Shown here piece after piece: positions 21,613 to 31,611 of a stretch of DNA of 64,000 nt (position 1 is the stretch's first letter; every line of letters begins with the position of its first letter). Under the pieces are notes generated by a model. It worked only from the letters and a program-made list of their open reading frames with translations. It made no database searches and was not told the DNA's origin. A program made the translations under genes and the position numbers. Origin of the DNA: Prorocentrum cordatum. Lineage: Eukaryota; Sar; Dinophyceae; Prorocentrales; Prorocentraceae. Location of the stretch: positions 211,501-275,500 of the forward strand of contig CAUYUJ010014625.1 in the NCBI GenBank assembly GCA_963575745.1, given 5' to 3'.

Positions 21613-21725
21613 CCCGACTTGCAGGAGGGAAAAAACACAGACACAATGAATCGTCGATTCCCAAGAGAAAATATGGGAAAATATGGGAAGTGGGGGAGAA
21701 GACAGAAACCCAGAAAACAGCACGC
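21613..21725 (+). repeat. Dispersed repeat family E (copy 2, truncated)
   Basis: ACACAGACACAATGAATCGTC and GGGAAGTGGGGGAGAAGACA; lacks the TTTGTGTGTCC end. Confidence 0.7.
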
Positions 21726-21813
21726 GCACGGAGCCCGTACCCCCCCCCCCCGCCCAACCCGAAAGTCGGGCGAGGTGCGGGGGTCTTCGGGTTGGATGGG
21801 GGCGGTTTGGTAT

Positions 21814-21902
21814 GGAGGAGGAGGAGGAGGAGGAGGAGGAGGAGGAGGAGGAGGAGGAGGAGGAGGAAGAGGAGGAGGAGGAGGAGGAGGAGGAGGAGGA
21901 AT
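21814..21902 (+). repeat. (GGA)n tract
   Basis: About 88 bp of GGA. Confidence 0.95.
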
Positions 21903-22462
21903 AGGTAGTCAGGGCCAGTGCCGCGAACAATCGGCAGCCTGACTGTGCCCTCGCCCTTCTCTCCTGCCGCTCCCTCCTCCTCCCCACGCCCTCCCGCCTC
22001 TCCCTGCTCCTGCCCTGGAAGCCCCCTCCTCCTTGTCCCGATCCTGCTGCTCGTCCTCCTGCTATTCACCCCCGCCCTTCCCAGAACGCCCGCGCCGTGC
22101 AGTCGGCCCGGATTAGTATAGGTCGACCCTGCCGAATCAAGGGTACCCTCGCGCCCTGTGTCTCGCGACCCATGCTTCCTGCATTCCTGTAGCAGTGTGG
22201 CCCTCGGAAGGGTCTTGTGTCCTCTCGCGTGTCCTCTCTCATCAAGTCCGACTCGGAGGTGGATAGACCTACCCTGACATGTCGATTAGTGAATTCGCCG
22301 TTTTCGGTTCGCGAGAGGGCGTCGCGGCCGTTATTTTTGCGGGTCCAGGTCCGTCGGATTCGGTCCCAGGCCGTTTTCACTAAGGGGAGGTTTACTAAAG
22401 GGAGGTTTGGTCACTGCCGACCGACTGTGCTCCGGTTCACAGCGCGCACTCCCAGAGGTCTG
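21903..22462. other. No gene recognised
   Basis: A pyrimidine-rich stretch (21950-22080) and then mixed sequence without a recognisable coding region. Confidence 0.35.
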
Positions 22463-22479
22463 GACCGCCTCCCCGAGAC

Positions 22480-22676
22480 TTGGTGATCCCCAAACGTGGT
22501 GGTGAGAACACCCGGTGGTGAGTTTTGGGCGATTTGGGTAATGGTTTTCGAGCGCTGGCTGGCCCAGGAAACGCAAAACCTCGTGGCGACCGCGTGTCCC
22601 CAAACCCGGTGGTGACCCAGAATTTTTTTTGGGGGGAATCGGGGTCACCACCGGGTGTCTCACCACCTGGTTTGGA
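22480..22676 (+). mobile_element. TIR element 'P', single copy, with 17-bp flanking direct repeat
   Basis: The left arm (CCAAACGTGGTGGTGAGAAC, ACCCGGTGGTGA) and right arm (TCACCACCGGGTGTCTCACC, ACCTGGTTTGG) are inverted repeats of about 32 bp with few mismatches. The element is flanked by GACCGCCTCCCCGAGAC at 22463-22479 and again at 22677-22693, all 17 bases identical. Confidence 0.7.
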
Positions 22677-22822
22677 GACCGCCTCCCCGAGACCGGCTCT
22701 CCGTCCCCGAGGCCCTCTGGCGACGGCCCCGCGCGAGGGGCGGGGGCCCCGGGAGGCCGGAGATCCTGGCCGAAGCTAACGTCACGTCCGAAGCTGTCCT
22801 GCGCAGGGCTGGGCTGCAACGC

Positions 22823-23130
22823 GGAGGAGGAAGGAGGAGGAGGAGGAGGAGGAGGAGGGCGAGGAGGAGGAGGAGGAGGAGGAGGGTGGAGGGAGGAGGA
22901 GGAGGAGGAGAGAGGAGGAGGAGGAGGAGGAGGAGGAGGAGGAGGAGGAGGAGGAGGAGGAGGCGGAGGAGGAGGAGGAGGAGGAGGAGGAGGAGGAGGA
23001 GGAGGAGGAGGAGGAGGGAGGAGGAGCGAGGAGGAGGAGGAGGAGGAGGAGCGAGGAGGAGGAGGAGGAGGAGGAGAGGAGGAGGAGGGGGAGGGGGAGG
23101 GGGAGGAAAAGGGGGAGGAAAAGGGGGAGG
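22823..23130 (+). repeat. (GGA)n tract
   Basis: About 305 bp of GGA with GCGA and GGGA interruptions. Confidence 0.95.
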
Positions 23131-23337
23131 GGCCTCCCGGCGCGAGGAGGTGTCCTGCCTGCCCTCCTCCCCCCGTGCCGCTCTCCCCCGCCGCGCTGGG
23201 CCCTGGCTCGCGGCCGCCCCGGCGTTCCCGAGCGCCCCGCGGCGTGCACGGGGGGGCCTCCCGGCGGCCGAGGTGCTCGTGGACGCGCCCGACCCGTGCA
23301 GGGGCGCGCCTGCCGGGACGGCCCCCTGCCGGGGCTC

Positions 23338-23532
23338 TCGGGGGCGGAAAAGAGGGGGGTGATGACCAGGGGGGGCGGATATCATGGCGGGGGCCATGAT
23401 ATCTCCCCAGATCTCATGGCGCCTCTTCTTGTTTCATTACGTCCCTGGCCCCCCCGCTGGGCCGCGCACATGCCGCCGGTCATGATTTGCACCCCCCCCT
23501 CTTGGACACCCCCCCCTCTTGGCCGCTCCCGA
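23338..23532 (+). mobile_element. TIR element, family L (copy 1)
   Basis: TCGGGGGCGGAAAAGAGGGG at left, CCCCTCTTGGCCGCTCCCGA at right. Flanks GGCTC and GGCTG are a 4-of-5 duplication. Internal ATATCATGGC...GCCATGATAT hairpin. 195 bp. Confidence 0.8.
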
Positions 23533-23621
23533 GGCTGTGCGGGCAGAGGCCTTTGCAGCAGGGGAGGGGGCCGTCAACCAAGGCCCGGCGGGGAGCCCAA
23601 GGGGGGAAAGTGAGACTGGGC

Positions 23622-23811
23622 CCCAGAGGTCCAACGTAACTCTTGACCAAAATCAAGACGGAGGTCTTTTTGGCCAATCTCGGCCCCCAGGGGCCCTCGC
23701 CGGGCCTCGGGGCCGTCCAAAAACGACTCAGGACGAGAAACCGGTCCTGGGGAATGGGTCGAGCCTTCCGGGGACCCCGTCTTGAAAAGAAACACGACAT
23801 CGGATCTCTGA
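23622..23811 (-). mobile_element. TIR element, family A (copy 2)
   Basis: Minus orientation: CCCAGAGGTCCAACG at left, ACATCGGATCTCTG at right. Interior CTCAGGACGAGAAACCGGTC and GGGACCCCGTCTTGAAAAG as in the others. Confidence 0.8.
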
Positions 23812-24326
23812 ATGGGCCGACCTTCCCAGAAGGCTCGGTGCGCCATCTCGGCGGCGCGCCCGGAGAGGTAGTTTCGGGTTCGAGGTCTGAGGTTGGAGGG
23901 GGATGATGATGAGGGGCCAAGGGGCCATGATGAGGAGGTCCAAGGTCTGTGATTAGTTTGACCAGATCGAATTTTGGACGACACAGCCTGGTGCTTCCGG
24001 TGGGATCCGATTGCTGCTCGCCCTGTGCGAGCGTGACCCACGATTGGGCCCCAGACTTCCTGCGGCTGGATAAGACGGTCGTCCTGCGAGCGATGCGTTC
24101 GATGCCCGTGAAAACAGTTGCGCGCATGAGGTTCGACATCACCCCCGTGGCCCCGCCCCCGCGCCCACCCTCCCCCCTGTCCTCGCACCCCCCCTTCCGG
24201 CCTGCGGGGCGCCAGGCCGGGGGAAGGGCCACTGGGGGGTGATCTCGAGTCTGATGGCTTTGCTGCCGCTGCCGCTGTGGACGCGTCCGTTGTATGGCAT
24301 GCTGGGCCAAACCGCACGGATCATAT

Positions 24327-24495
24327 TCGGGCTGGACGAAAGGGGGGGAATAGGGAAAGGGGGGGGTACGAAATCTGCTGCATGCAGCTGGTTTCGGGGG
24401 CCCATGCCTCGATACATGGCCGCCTCCCGGCGCCGGGAGAATCAGCTACGTGAGCTGATTCTCAAACCCCTATCCCACCCTTTCGCCCGGCCCGA
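24327..24495 (+). mobile_element. TIR element, family B (copy 3), with TSD
   Basis: TCGGGCTGGACGAAAGGGGG at left, CTTTCGCCCGGCCCGA at right, flanked on both sides by CATAT. The right interior has a perfect hairpin around CAGCTACGTGAGCTG. Confidence 0.85.
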
Positions 24496-24859
24496 CATAT
24501 ATGACCATCGCGACGGTCAGGAATGCGAACGTCAGGAAGGCGACATCGGCAGCAGCACCAACGCAAGCGGAGCGACCGCAGGACGGCAGTGATGAGCCAT
24601 CGGACGTGCGGCCGTAGTGCGAGGGTTCAGCAGGCGATCCAAGATCGGTTCGCACTCCTTGCCTGAACCCGCACCTCCCGATAATCAATTACCCCCCCTT
24701 TCAGTACTGAGTGTGGATTATCCACGGCCAATACAGTTTTGGCCAGGGAAGAGAGGCGGCAAGGCCGATCTTTTATATCACGGGGACAGTTGCGAAACGA
24801 AGTTGCTCTTTTCGTATGTCGAGTAGCCAGGACTCCTAAGGGTTCCGATTGATTTGTTC

Positions 24860-25250
24860 AGGAATCTTCTGGATGTCTTGGATTCCGGAGGATTCCCGAA
24901 GGAATTCGATTGATGTCCTATGGATTTCCTCCTCCTCCTCCGCCCCGAACTTGTTTATCCCCGTTGTTTTTTATATCCCCGCCAATGAGCCGCCATGGTA
25001 AATCGACTTGATTGTTACACAAAACCGAAGGTCCAGAGTCCAAGTTTTTTTTTGAAATCTGGTCCTGGGGTTCCTCGTCCTTTGAATCCCTGGTCCTGAA
25101 TCCAAAGGATTCCCTTTGTGTTCCTTTGTATTCCTGTGGCTCTCCAAAGAAATCCCATGGAATCCAAAAGAAATCCAATAGAGGTCCTCAGGATTCTTAT
25201 GGATGTTCGAAGGAAGCCAATTATTGATGTCCTCGGACATCGATGTATCT
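24860..25250 (+). repeat. Degenerate GGAATCC/GGATT-rich repeat
   Basis: Many short GGATTCC, GGAATCC and TGGATTTCC motifs with loose periodicity; a related stretch is at 38.22 kb. Confidence 0.55.
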
Positions 25251-25907
25251 CCTGAGGATCTCTATCGATTCATTGGCTTACGCCGCACAGCCGACTCCTT
25301 CGGGCGGCAGCAAGAGTGAAAGACAGAATTCGCGGAACGTGCGCGATCGCTGGGCAATCTTGAGGATTTGGCCTGTCCTACGTAGCTTGTGGGGTTCAAG
25401 GGGGGGCCTTGTAGGGGATTGTTTTGAAGTTTTTCGTAGTGAGTTTCTTGGGGCCTCCACGGGGCCTGTCCCAGGCCTCCTTTTCCACCTCCTGGATAGG
25501 CTCGGGGATCGCTGCGACCCAGCTGGGGTTGCGTCCGGTCAGAAGTTTGAGAGTGGACCCAGCTGTGTCGACGAGGAGCTTCCTGAAGGCCCAGAGGGGG
25601 CGGAGAGCGCCCAAGAAGTAGGAGCCTCATGCCTCGAGCCTCGATCCAACCCGTTTTCCTTCCTTGGCGAAGGGGTGGCACCGGCCAGGGAGGTCGATTC
25701 TCATCCTGGACTTTCGGCGGTGGTCCCCAGCACCGAAAACGGTTCTTGGAGACTGACTTCGAGGAGATGCCTCGGGTGGTCGAAAGACTATAGAAATCTG
25801 TGAGACATCGGCGGCGACGATGAAATGTTCTTTCTTTTTTTCCTCTTCCTCCTCCTCGTCCTTCTCCTCGTCTTCTTCTCGATCGAGGTAGATGCCCGCG
25901 GCAGTTC

Positions 25908-25935
25908 ATATATATATATATATATACACACACGT
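25908..25935. repeat. (TA)n(CA)n microsatellite
   Basis: TATATATATATATATACACA followed by CACG. Confidence 0.95.
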
Positions 25936-26089
25936 ATATTCCTCTTTTATTTTTATAAGCCCGGGCGGGGGGAACTGGACTCCCGGGATCTGGGGCTTTG
26001 GATCCCTCCGGACGGGCCTCGGAGCGGCCCCCCGGGCTTCGCAGGGCGTTTTGCCAAGCTTTCCCAGCACACCTAGTTCGATCAGGGGG

Positions 26090-26225
26090 GTCATCGGAGA
26101 CGTCCCAGAGACCCCCAAGACAGCACAAGAGCGCTCCAAGAGTGACCGACGTGACCTCGAGATGGCCCAAGAGGCCTCCAGGACGGCCCCAACAGGCTTC
26201 AAAAAGCTTCCAAGAGCGCTCCCAA
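26090..26225 (-). repeat. GGCC array, reverse orientation, short
   Basis: CCAAGAGGCCTCCAGGACGGC and similar units, so the array reads GGCCTCTTGG on the minus strand. Lies just beyond the 3' end of the retrotransposon. Confidence 0.7.
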
Positions 26226-26442
26226 CAACAACAGAGAGCCGCGCCCAGACGGCGCATCGGCAGGAAATGTGCACATGCATACGTGGAAAATGTCACTGGG
26301 CCTCGGCCGGCAACCACTTGCAAGCTTTGCGCAAATGGCGCGCGAGGGTACGCAGCAACACTCCGTCTGAAGAGGGTGGGGGGGGCGGGGAGGGGACAGG
26401 GAGGAGGGAGGCGAATGAGCAGAGCGAGGGAACTCATCGCAG

Positions 26443-29400
26443 TCACACTGACTGTTTACAATACTCTTTAACAGCTGCATCCCATTCCCTTGGAGGAGAA
26501 TTCAATAATATCTGCAGGCGGTCGGGGTCGTCTCCTGCGACTCTCAGCGCGCGGGCGTGCATGTAACTGGTCCATTGCAAGCGCGGTCTGCCTCGATTCT
26601 TCAGGGACCGCCATTCCCGCGGCATTAGGGAGTGCGCCTCGCCTGGCTGGAACACCATTGCTTTCGGCAACGATTGCGAAGGTGCCCTTGCTAATTTACC
26701 GTAATATTTAAGCTGCCTCTCCAATAGTATAGTTGACAATGGAGGAGATTGTGCTTCAAGCAGGACGCGTTGATTGCTGAAGAAAGATAGGAATGCCGGT
26801 TGGATCTTCAGTACTCTGCGGTAGCATTTGGCTTGAAATCCATCCAGTCTGTTCTTGTCTGCTTGCAATAATACACAAGATTCCAATCCGTACAATAATT
26901 TGGAGAAGACGCAGGCTTGCAGTACTCGTAGCTTGTGCTGCTTGGTCATGTTTGCATGGTTCCACACAGCACATAATTTGTCAAATGCTCCTTTTGCTTC
27001 TCCGAGGCGGCGCGTTATTTCAGCCTTGGGCCGACCATCTGCGCTTAAGAGGCCACCAAGATAAACAACGTCGTCTTTAGATTGGATTTCTTCTCCATTC
27101 GGCCCCAAAACCGTAGCATGCGATCTGATTTTCAGTAATAATGTTTTGCCAGCGTTCAGGTCGAGCCCAAAAGTTTTCCCAATGTTTGACACGATATGAA
27201 AATGCCTCTGAAGTGACTCCGGACACTGTGCCACGAGCAGCGTGTCGTCGGCGTAGAGCACGTCATTAGTAACCACATACGGCTTATTCTTGGAGATGCC
27301 CGGCTGCGCGTGGAAGTCCTTGTCGACGGCCTCGAGAAGCACCGACATAACGATTACGAACAGATAAGGAGATAAAGGACAACCTTGTGCAATTCCAGCT
27401 GGTTGACACTTTTGCGATGATGTTGTTGCCCCATCTGTGACGACAAACTTGCGCGCCTTGTAGATCGCGGCAATCATGTTCAGCATGGCGGGTGGTACTT
27501 GGAAGTGGCGGAGTGCGAACAGTAGCCCCGCTGGTCTGATACGATCAAAAGCTTTGCTCCAGTCTAGTAACAGCAGGAACAGTTTACCATTTTTGTCCTC
27601 CAGTGCAGCGTCAATGAGTCTTCGCACTAAGAATAGTGCGTCGCCGGTGCCCCGGGCAGGCCGGAATCCATATTGAGATTCTCGTAGTTTTTCTTCAGCG
27701 CCTCCAGTCTTGAGTCGGTGTAAAATTATACTGGCCAAAACTTTATAGCCCACCGCTAACAGGGATATGGGCCTATAGTTGGATGGCTCGGAGGTGTCGC
27801 CTTTTTTGAATATTGATACAACCGAAGCTTCTCGCCAATGCGCTGGCATGTCTTTCTGCCGCCAACAATCGTCACACAGCTGTCTTAATATCTCTAGGGC
27901 CGCGCTGTTCCTCCATAGCGCGTGCCATAGATCAGGGGGTACTCTATCATTCCCGGCCGCTTTCTGCACCTTCAAGCGTTTGACTGCTCGTCGAACCTCT
28001 TCCAAATCGATGCTGCCAACGTCGATGGGTAAGAAGCTGCTGTCCTCCGCTAGGTTGGGAAGCTGTTCTGCCTCATGACATAATTTCCATTGTTCTTTTT
28101 CCAGATAGTTTGCCATCGTTTCGGCTCGCTCCTCTGCGCCAACTAGATTACCCTGGGTATCCCGTAGACGTCCATATTTCATCGGCCGCCCTTTCCGGAG
28201 TGATCGAATAGCTTGCCATCCGTTTTGTGTTATTGCTTCTTCCAGCCACGCTTTCCTGTCGGCCCGTGCCGAAAGTTGTATCTGCTTGTTGAGGCCTTTC
28301 ATGACTTTTGCATCCGCCCCGGCATTTCTACGGCGATTCCGCTCTTCGATAAGATGTAGCGTTCTCGTTGTAATCCACGGCCGGCGCTTCTGCACGGAGA
28401 TGGTTGGCAGAACATGTTGTGCAGATCCCAGCATGCATGTAGCCACGGATTTTGCCCTGGACTCCAGATCTGTACATGGCGGATTGCTTTCCCAATTGCG
28501 AACAAAGGCATCAGCGTATTTATCTGCGATGTCCTTGTTTTGTAGTGTCGTCAGATCTGCTGTGGCTGTTCTTGCTGAGCGTTCCTTTTTGGGGATGTCT
28601 ACGTCGAGGTCCACTATCTGCACGAAGTGATGCGATTGGAGCGCCCTCCACCGATCGCTCCAGATAGCCGTAACGCTGCTGAACCAACTTCGCTCAACTA
28701 CGACATGGTCCAACTGTTCGAACCGACCTGGTTGTACTGGTTCTGCTGGATGGGTGCCCAGATCGCGGTAAGTTGCTTTAGCTTCGAGTCCTGCGTCGAA
28801 AAATGTATTCGCAACGCACGCTTCCAGGGCACCACACAATTCCAATAGTAATTCTCGGTTTGACGTTGGCTCCCACTTCCCGGTAAGATTCTCGAAAGGA
28901 TAAGGTCCTATGACTTCCCTTTCTCCGGCACGTCGTCGCAGAAGCCTCGCGTTGAAGTCCCCCAGCAGGACGGTTGGCCCATAAGATTTGCATCTGGTGG
29001 CGAATGCCGTCAGATCGGTGAAAAAATCGTGCCGGATATCATACGGATGCTCGTTGGTCCAAGCGTATACTGTAATCAACGTAAGAATTCCACCAGATAC
29101 CCGGAGCCGAATGCTGGCCATTCTGTTGTCCTTTTGTAGGTAACCTTTGACAGCGTGTCTCATCCAAGGTGCCACTACGAACCCGACTCCTGCATATTCT
29201 CTGCTGTCGTGCTCCGTCCCAGAAAGAATAAATAAGTATCCCTCGTGTTCCAAAATCTGTGACCCACGGCAATGTGTCTCTTGAAGACACAACACACCGA
29301 TATTTAATTCTGACATGTGCTTCATTATCTCGTACAACTTGTGTGGCTTCTCCGGGCTGATGCCTTCGACATTCCAGGAGGCAATTCGTCCACACAGTAC

Positions 29401-29472
29401 TGGCGAACATGGAAATGTTACCCATTTGCCCGTACTCGTCGTACTTATAGTGCCGATGCGCCGTCGTATTTC
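26443..29472 (-). CDS. Retrotransposon ORF2: AP-type endonuclease and reverse transcriptase
   Basis: The frame runs 1009 codons from just after the ORF1 stop to TGA at 26443. Residues about 30-285 are an apurinic-endonuclease-like domain: SWNVEG (Asn about 34), CLQETH, GVGFVV, LLGDFNAR (about 170), a LDHVV motif (about 253) and SHHFVQI in the place of the usual SDH. Residues about 480-760 are a reverse transcriptase with FKKGDTSEPSNYRPISLL, YGFRPARGT, LDWSKAFDRI, GIAQGCPLSPYLF and YADD at about 740. A thumb region follows, and the C-terminus has RGRPRLQWTSYMHARAL. No RNase H domain or CCHC knuckle is seen. The first Met codon is residue 50, after the catalytic Asn motif. An ATG start would therefore remove part of the endonuclease, and ORF2 may be made by readthrough or reinitiation at the TAG. 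The protein would nick chromosomal DNA and copy its own RNA at the nick. Confidence 0.9.
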   Translation of the reverse strand, partial: EIRRRIGTISTTSTGKWVTFPCSPVLCGRIASWNVEGISPEKPHKLYEIMKHMSELNIGVLCLQETHCRGSQILEHEGYLFILSGTEHDSREYAGVGFVVAPWMRHAVKGYLQKDNRMASIRLRVSGGILTLITVYAWTNEHPYDIRHDFFTDLTAFATRCKSYGPTVLLGDFNARLLRRRAGEREVIGPYPFENLTGKWEPTSNRELLLELCGALEACVANTFFDAGLEAKATYRDLGTHPAEPVQPGRFEQLDHVVVERSWFSSVTAIWSDRWRALQSHHFVQIVDLDVDIPKKERSARTATADLTTLQNKDIADKYADAFVRNWESNPPCTDLESRAKSVATCMLGSAQHVLPTISVQKRRPWITTRTLHLIEERNRRRNAGADAKVMKGLNKQIQLSARADRKAWLEEAITQNGWQAIRSLRKGRPMKYGRLRDTQGNLVGAEERAETMANYLEKEQWKLCHEAEQLPNLAEDSSFLPIDVGSIDLEEVRRAVKRLKVQKAAGNDRVPPDLWHALWRNSAALEILRQLCDDCWRQKDMPAHWREASVVSIFKKGDTSEPSNYRPISLLAVGYKVLASIILHRLKTGGAEEKLRESQYGFRPARGTGDALFLVRRLIDAALEDKNGKLFLLLLDWSKAFDRIRPAGLLFALRHFQVPPAMLNMIAAIYKARKFVVTDGATTSSQKCQPAGIAQGCPLSPYLFVIVMSVLLEAVDKDFHAQPGISKNKPYVVTNDVLYADDTLLVAQCPESLQRHFHIVSNIGKTFGLDLNAGKTLLLKIRSHATVLGPNGEEIQSKDDVVYLGGLLSADGRPKAEITRRLGEAKGAFDKLCAVWNHANMTKQHKLRVLQACVFSKLLYGLESCVLLQADKNRLDGFQAKCYRRVLKIQPAFLSFFSNQRVLLEAQSPPLSTILLERQLKYYGKLARAPSQSLPKAMVFQPGEAHSLMPREWRSLKNRGRPRLQWTSYMHARALRVAGDDPDRLQILLNSPPREWDAAVKEYCKQSV

Positions 29473-30579
29473 CTAGTGGTTGCCCTTCTTTCCCTTGCCG
29501 CTGCCTTTAGCACGCTGGAGGGCCCCATTAGCGCGATCGGTGAGGTCAGACACCTCCGGGCTGTTTGTAAGATCGCCCCAACCAGCCCATGCTCCACACC
29601 ACGTAACCTGGAGAGCGGACCCGGCGACAAGTACGTGACACACAGGTTCTTTGGCTACTTTGAGCTTCTGTTCCAGAGTATCCACACGTACCTCGCTTTT
29701 GGAATAACCCCATCCCAAGAATGTCTTACGCAAGCTGAACAAGAAGCTCTCTGGGACCCTTTTTTCCAAAGGTTGGTCTGGACGCGTCCAAATCACATTT
29801 CCTTGATGTTTCAATTGAGCTTTCCCCAGGACTGTGACGAATGTGTCCCGGGCACTGGCCGTGTCAAACTTTGCGAAGAAGATCTGCTGGAACGCGTCGC
29901 CCTTGATGAAGGTCTCCTTAGGCTCCGGAGCTCCGAAATGAAGCGCCTGTTCATTGATCCATGCAGACGCGTCGCGCAAGGTATCGAAGTTACCCAATCC
30001 ACCAATGACAGCATTGCACTCATACTGCTTGTTCGTGGTGAGTTCCGCCATTTGGCGCTCGATCTCACTGAGTTTCGCCTCAACTGTGGAAGCCAGACTG
30101 CGTGCGGAACCAGTCGCAGAATCAGCATCTGGACGATGTGGAAGCGACTCGAGAACGGCAACGCGTGCGGTGATGTCATCGACAGCTGTCTTCAAAGGCT
30201 CCACCGCGTTCCGCAGGTCTTGTTGCGAAACGCCGTGCTGCTTGATCGCACGAATATCGTTCTGGATTGGTTGAAGCTGGTCTCGCAATATTTGCTTAAA
30301 TTGCCCAACTGTTAGGCCATCCGTATCGTTACCCGATTGTGAACCTGCGGCTGCGGCAAGGTCATCGTCGGATAGTTGTTGAGGTACGGCTTGAAGATCG
30401 TCCAGGCCATCCATCTCATGTAGTGGACTGTGGATGCGATGTTGCTTTGCCCTACCAGCAGGGGGCTGCAAAACGTCCTTGACGGGGGTGCCGGCTCTGC
30501 GAGTTTGTTTTGTCGTCGGCGGAGGCGAAGCAGCCTGTTCAAACTCTCCATCCAACTTGAGGGGAACACGAGAAGCCAT
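29473..30579 (-). CDS. Retrotransposon ORF1 (RNA-binding, coiled coil)
   Basis: Codes for 368 residues from ATG at 30579 to TAG at 29473-29475. The N-terminus (1-90) is Pro/Gln/Asp-rich and probably disordered. Residues about 90-185 have the heptad-like spacing of a coiled coil. Residues about 185-300 (CNAVIGGLGNFDTLRDAS..., FFAKFDTASARDTFVTVLGK) have the length and alternating pattern expected of an RRM-like fold. The tail ends in GSGKGKKGNH, basic. No zinc knuckle is present. LINE ORF1 proteins of this layout bind element RNA as a chaperone. The ORF ends with a TAG immediately followed, in the same frame, by ORF2. Confidence 0.8.
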   Translation of the reverse strand: MASRVPLKLDGEFEQAASPPPTTKQTRRAGTPVKDVLQPPAGRAKQHRIHSPLHEMDGLDDLQAVPQQLSDDDLAAAAGSQSGNDTDGLTVGQFKQILRDQLQPIQNDIRAIKQHGVSQQDLRNAVEPLKTAVDDITARVAVLESLPHRPDADSATGSARSLASTVEAKLSEIERQMAELTTNKQYECNAVIGGLGNFDTLRDASAWINEQALHFGAPEPKETFIKGDAFQQIFFAKFDTASARDTFVTVLGKAQLKHQGNVIWTRPDQPLEKRVPESFLFSLRKTFLGWGYSKSEVRVDTLEQKLKVAKEPVCHVLVAGSALQVTWCGAWAGWGDLTNSPEVSDLTDRANGALQRAKGSGKGKKGNH

Positions 30580-30720
30580 GATGTATGCAAGATCTTCGGT
30601 GAGAGTGCAAGTGGCGCACTTCTAAATCGGAATGTAGAGCAGTAGGAATGTAAGAGCAGTATGGGGCCTGTAAGAGCAGTATCAACTGGAGCAGTACCGC
30701 TGCTCCACGGATAGACAAGC
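30580..30720 (-). promoter_or_regulatory. Retrotransposon 5' leader with TACTGCTC repeats
   Basis: On the minus strand TACTGCTC occurs four times within about 80 bp (GGTACTGCTCC, GATACTGCTCTTACAG, CATACTGCTCTTACATTCC, CTACTGCTCTACATTCC). Position upstream of ORF1 suggests an internal promoter or 5' UTR iterons; function is inferred. Confidence 0.4.
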
Positions 30721-30814
30721 GCGCTCCACTACTCGCAAAGTAGCTACTCGCAAACGGCCTTGAGCCATCTGGCAAACTTATAGGGCGCTCCCAAGAAGGT
30801 CCCAATAAGCAAAC

Positions 30815-31200
30815 ATTATGTTTTTGGCGGGTTTTTGGTGGATTTGGGGGTTCTCATCTTTTCGGCTTCCCGACGCTCCAATACGGCAGTCTTCTGGGCG
30901 TCCGAAGCCGCCTGGGAGGCTCCAAAATCGCCCCACAACCATCCATGGGTCCAGGCAGTCCCAAAGAGCCCCAAAACTGCACAACAGGGGTCAAAGATGG
31001 CCCGAAGAGAGGCCCATGGCGGCCCAAGACGGCCACAAAACACCCTCCGAAGCATTCCAAATCGTGACGCGGTCGTTCAGGGAGACCGCCATTGGAGGCA
31101 GGGTTGGCCGAGGAAGGCATCAGTACCTCCAGAACACGCCCAGGAGGCCTCCAGAAGGCTTTAAGAAAGCCTGAAACTTTTGTGAGGCCCCCAGGGGCTC
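30815..31200 (-). repeat. GGCC array with core, reverse orientation
   Basis: CCAAAATCGCC, CCCAAGACGGCC and CCAGGAGGCCTCC units. The core at about 30820-30880 has TTTTGGCGGGTTTTTGGTGG and TTTTCGGCTTCCCGACGCTC, complementary to cores of the + arrays. Confidence 0.75.
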
Positions 31201-31437
31201 TCCAAGGAGGAGCCTCCGCAAAAAGAGCTGAGGAGGATGGGGAACATGCGCAGGGTATGGCGAGAACGAGGAACAAATGCATGGAGGAAGGATAACGAAT
31301 AACATCTTTTTAGCGGCGATGCTGGAAAAAAGGCAACAGGGAGTTATCGCTAAATTGTCGGCTTCACCTTCCTGCCATTCCGCCTGCATGCAAAACTTCA
31401 AGGACCAATGTGCATGGCGCGAAGCGCCACTGCAGTC

Positions 31438-31495
31438 TTGTATGTATGTATGTATGTGGATATATATATATACAGGTATCTATATATATATGTAT
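31438..31495. repeat. TATG/TATA microsatellite
   Basis: TATGTATGTATGTATG then TA-rich sequence. Confidence 0.9.
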
Positions 31496-31611
31496 TCCCT
31501 ACCTAGGCTCTGTCTAGAAGGCTTCTTACTTTAGAGCTGAAAGGGCCGGGCAGTGGTCCTCGCCCCGGGCGGTTCCCCTAGGATCCGCCCCGCGGTTCCC
31601 CCAGTTACGTC

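Larger units (their letters stand above)
26443..30720 (-). mobile_element. Non-LTR retrotransposon (two ORFs)
   Basis: The unit has a 5' leader (about 30580-30720) with repeated TACTGCTC motifs, ORF1 (30579-29473) and ORF2 (29472-26443). Both frames are uninterrupted over 4.1 kb, apart from the one TAG that separates them, so this is a recent insertion compared with the relic at 0.3-1.0 kb. I see no poly(A) or tandem 3' tail right after ORF2 and no target duplication, so the exact ends are not fixed. Confidence 0.85.

Noticed and set aside
21603-22080. Multi-membrane-like Leu-rich frames
   Set aside because: Leu runs come from CTC/CTT reading of TCC tracts.
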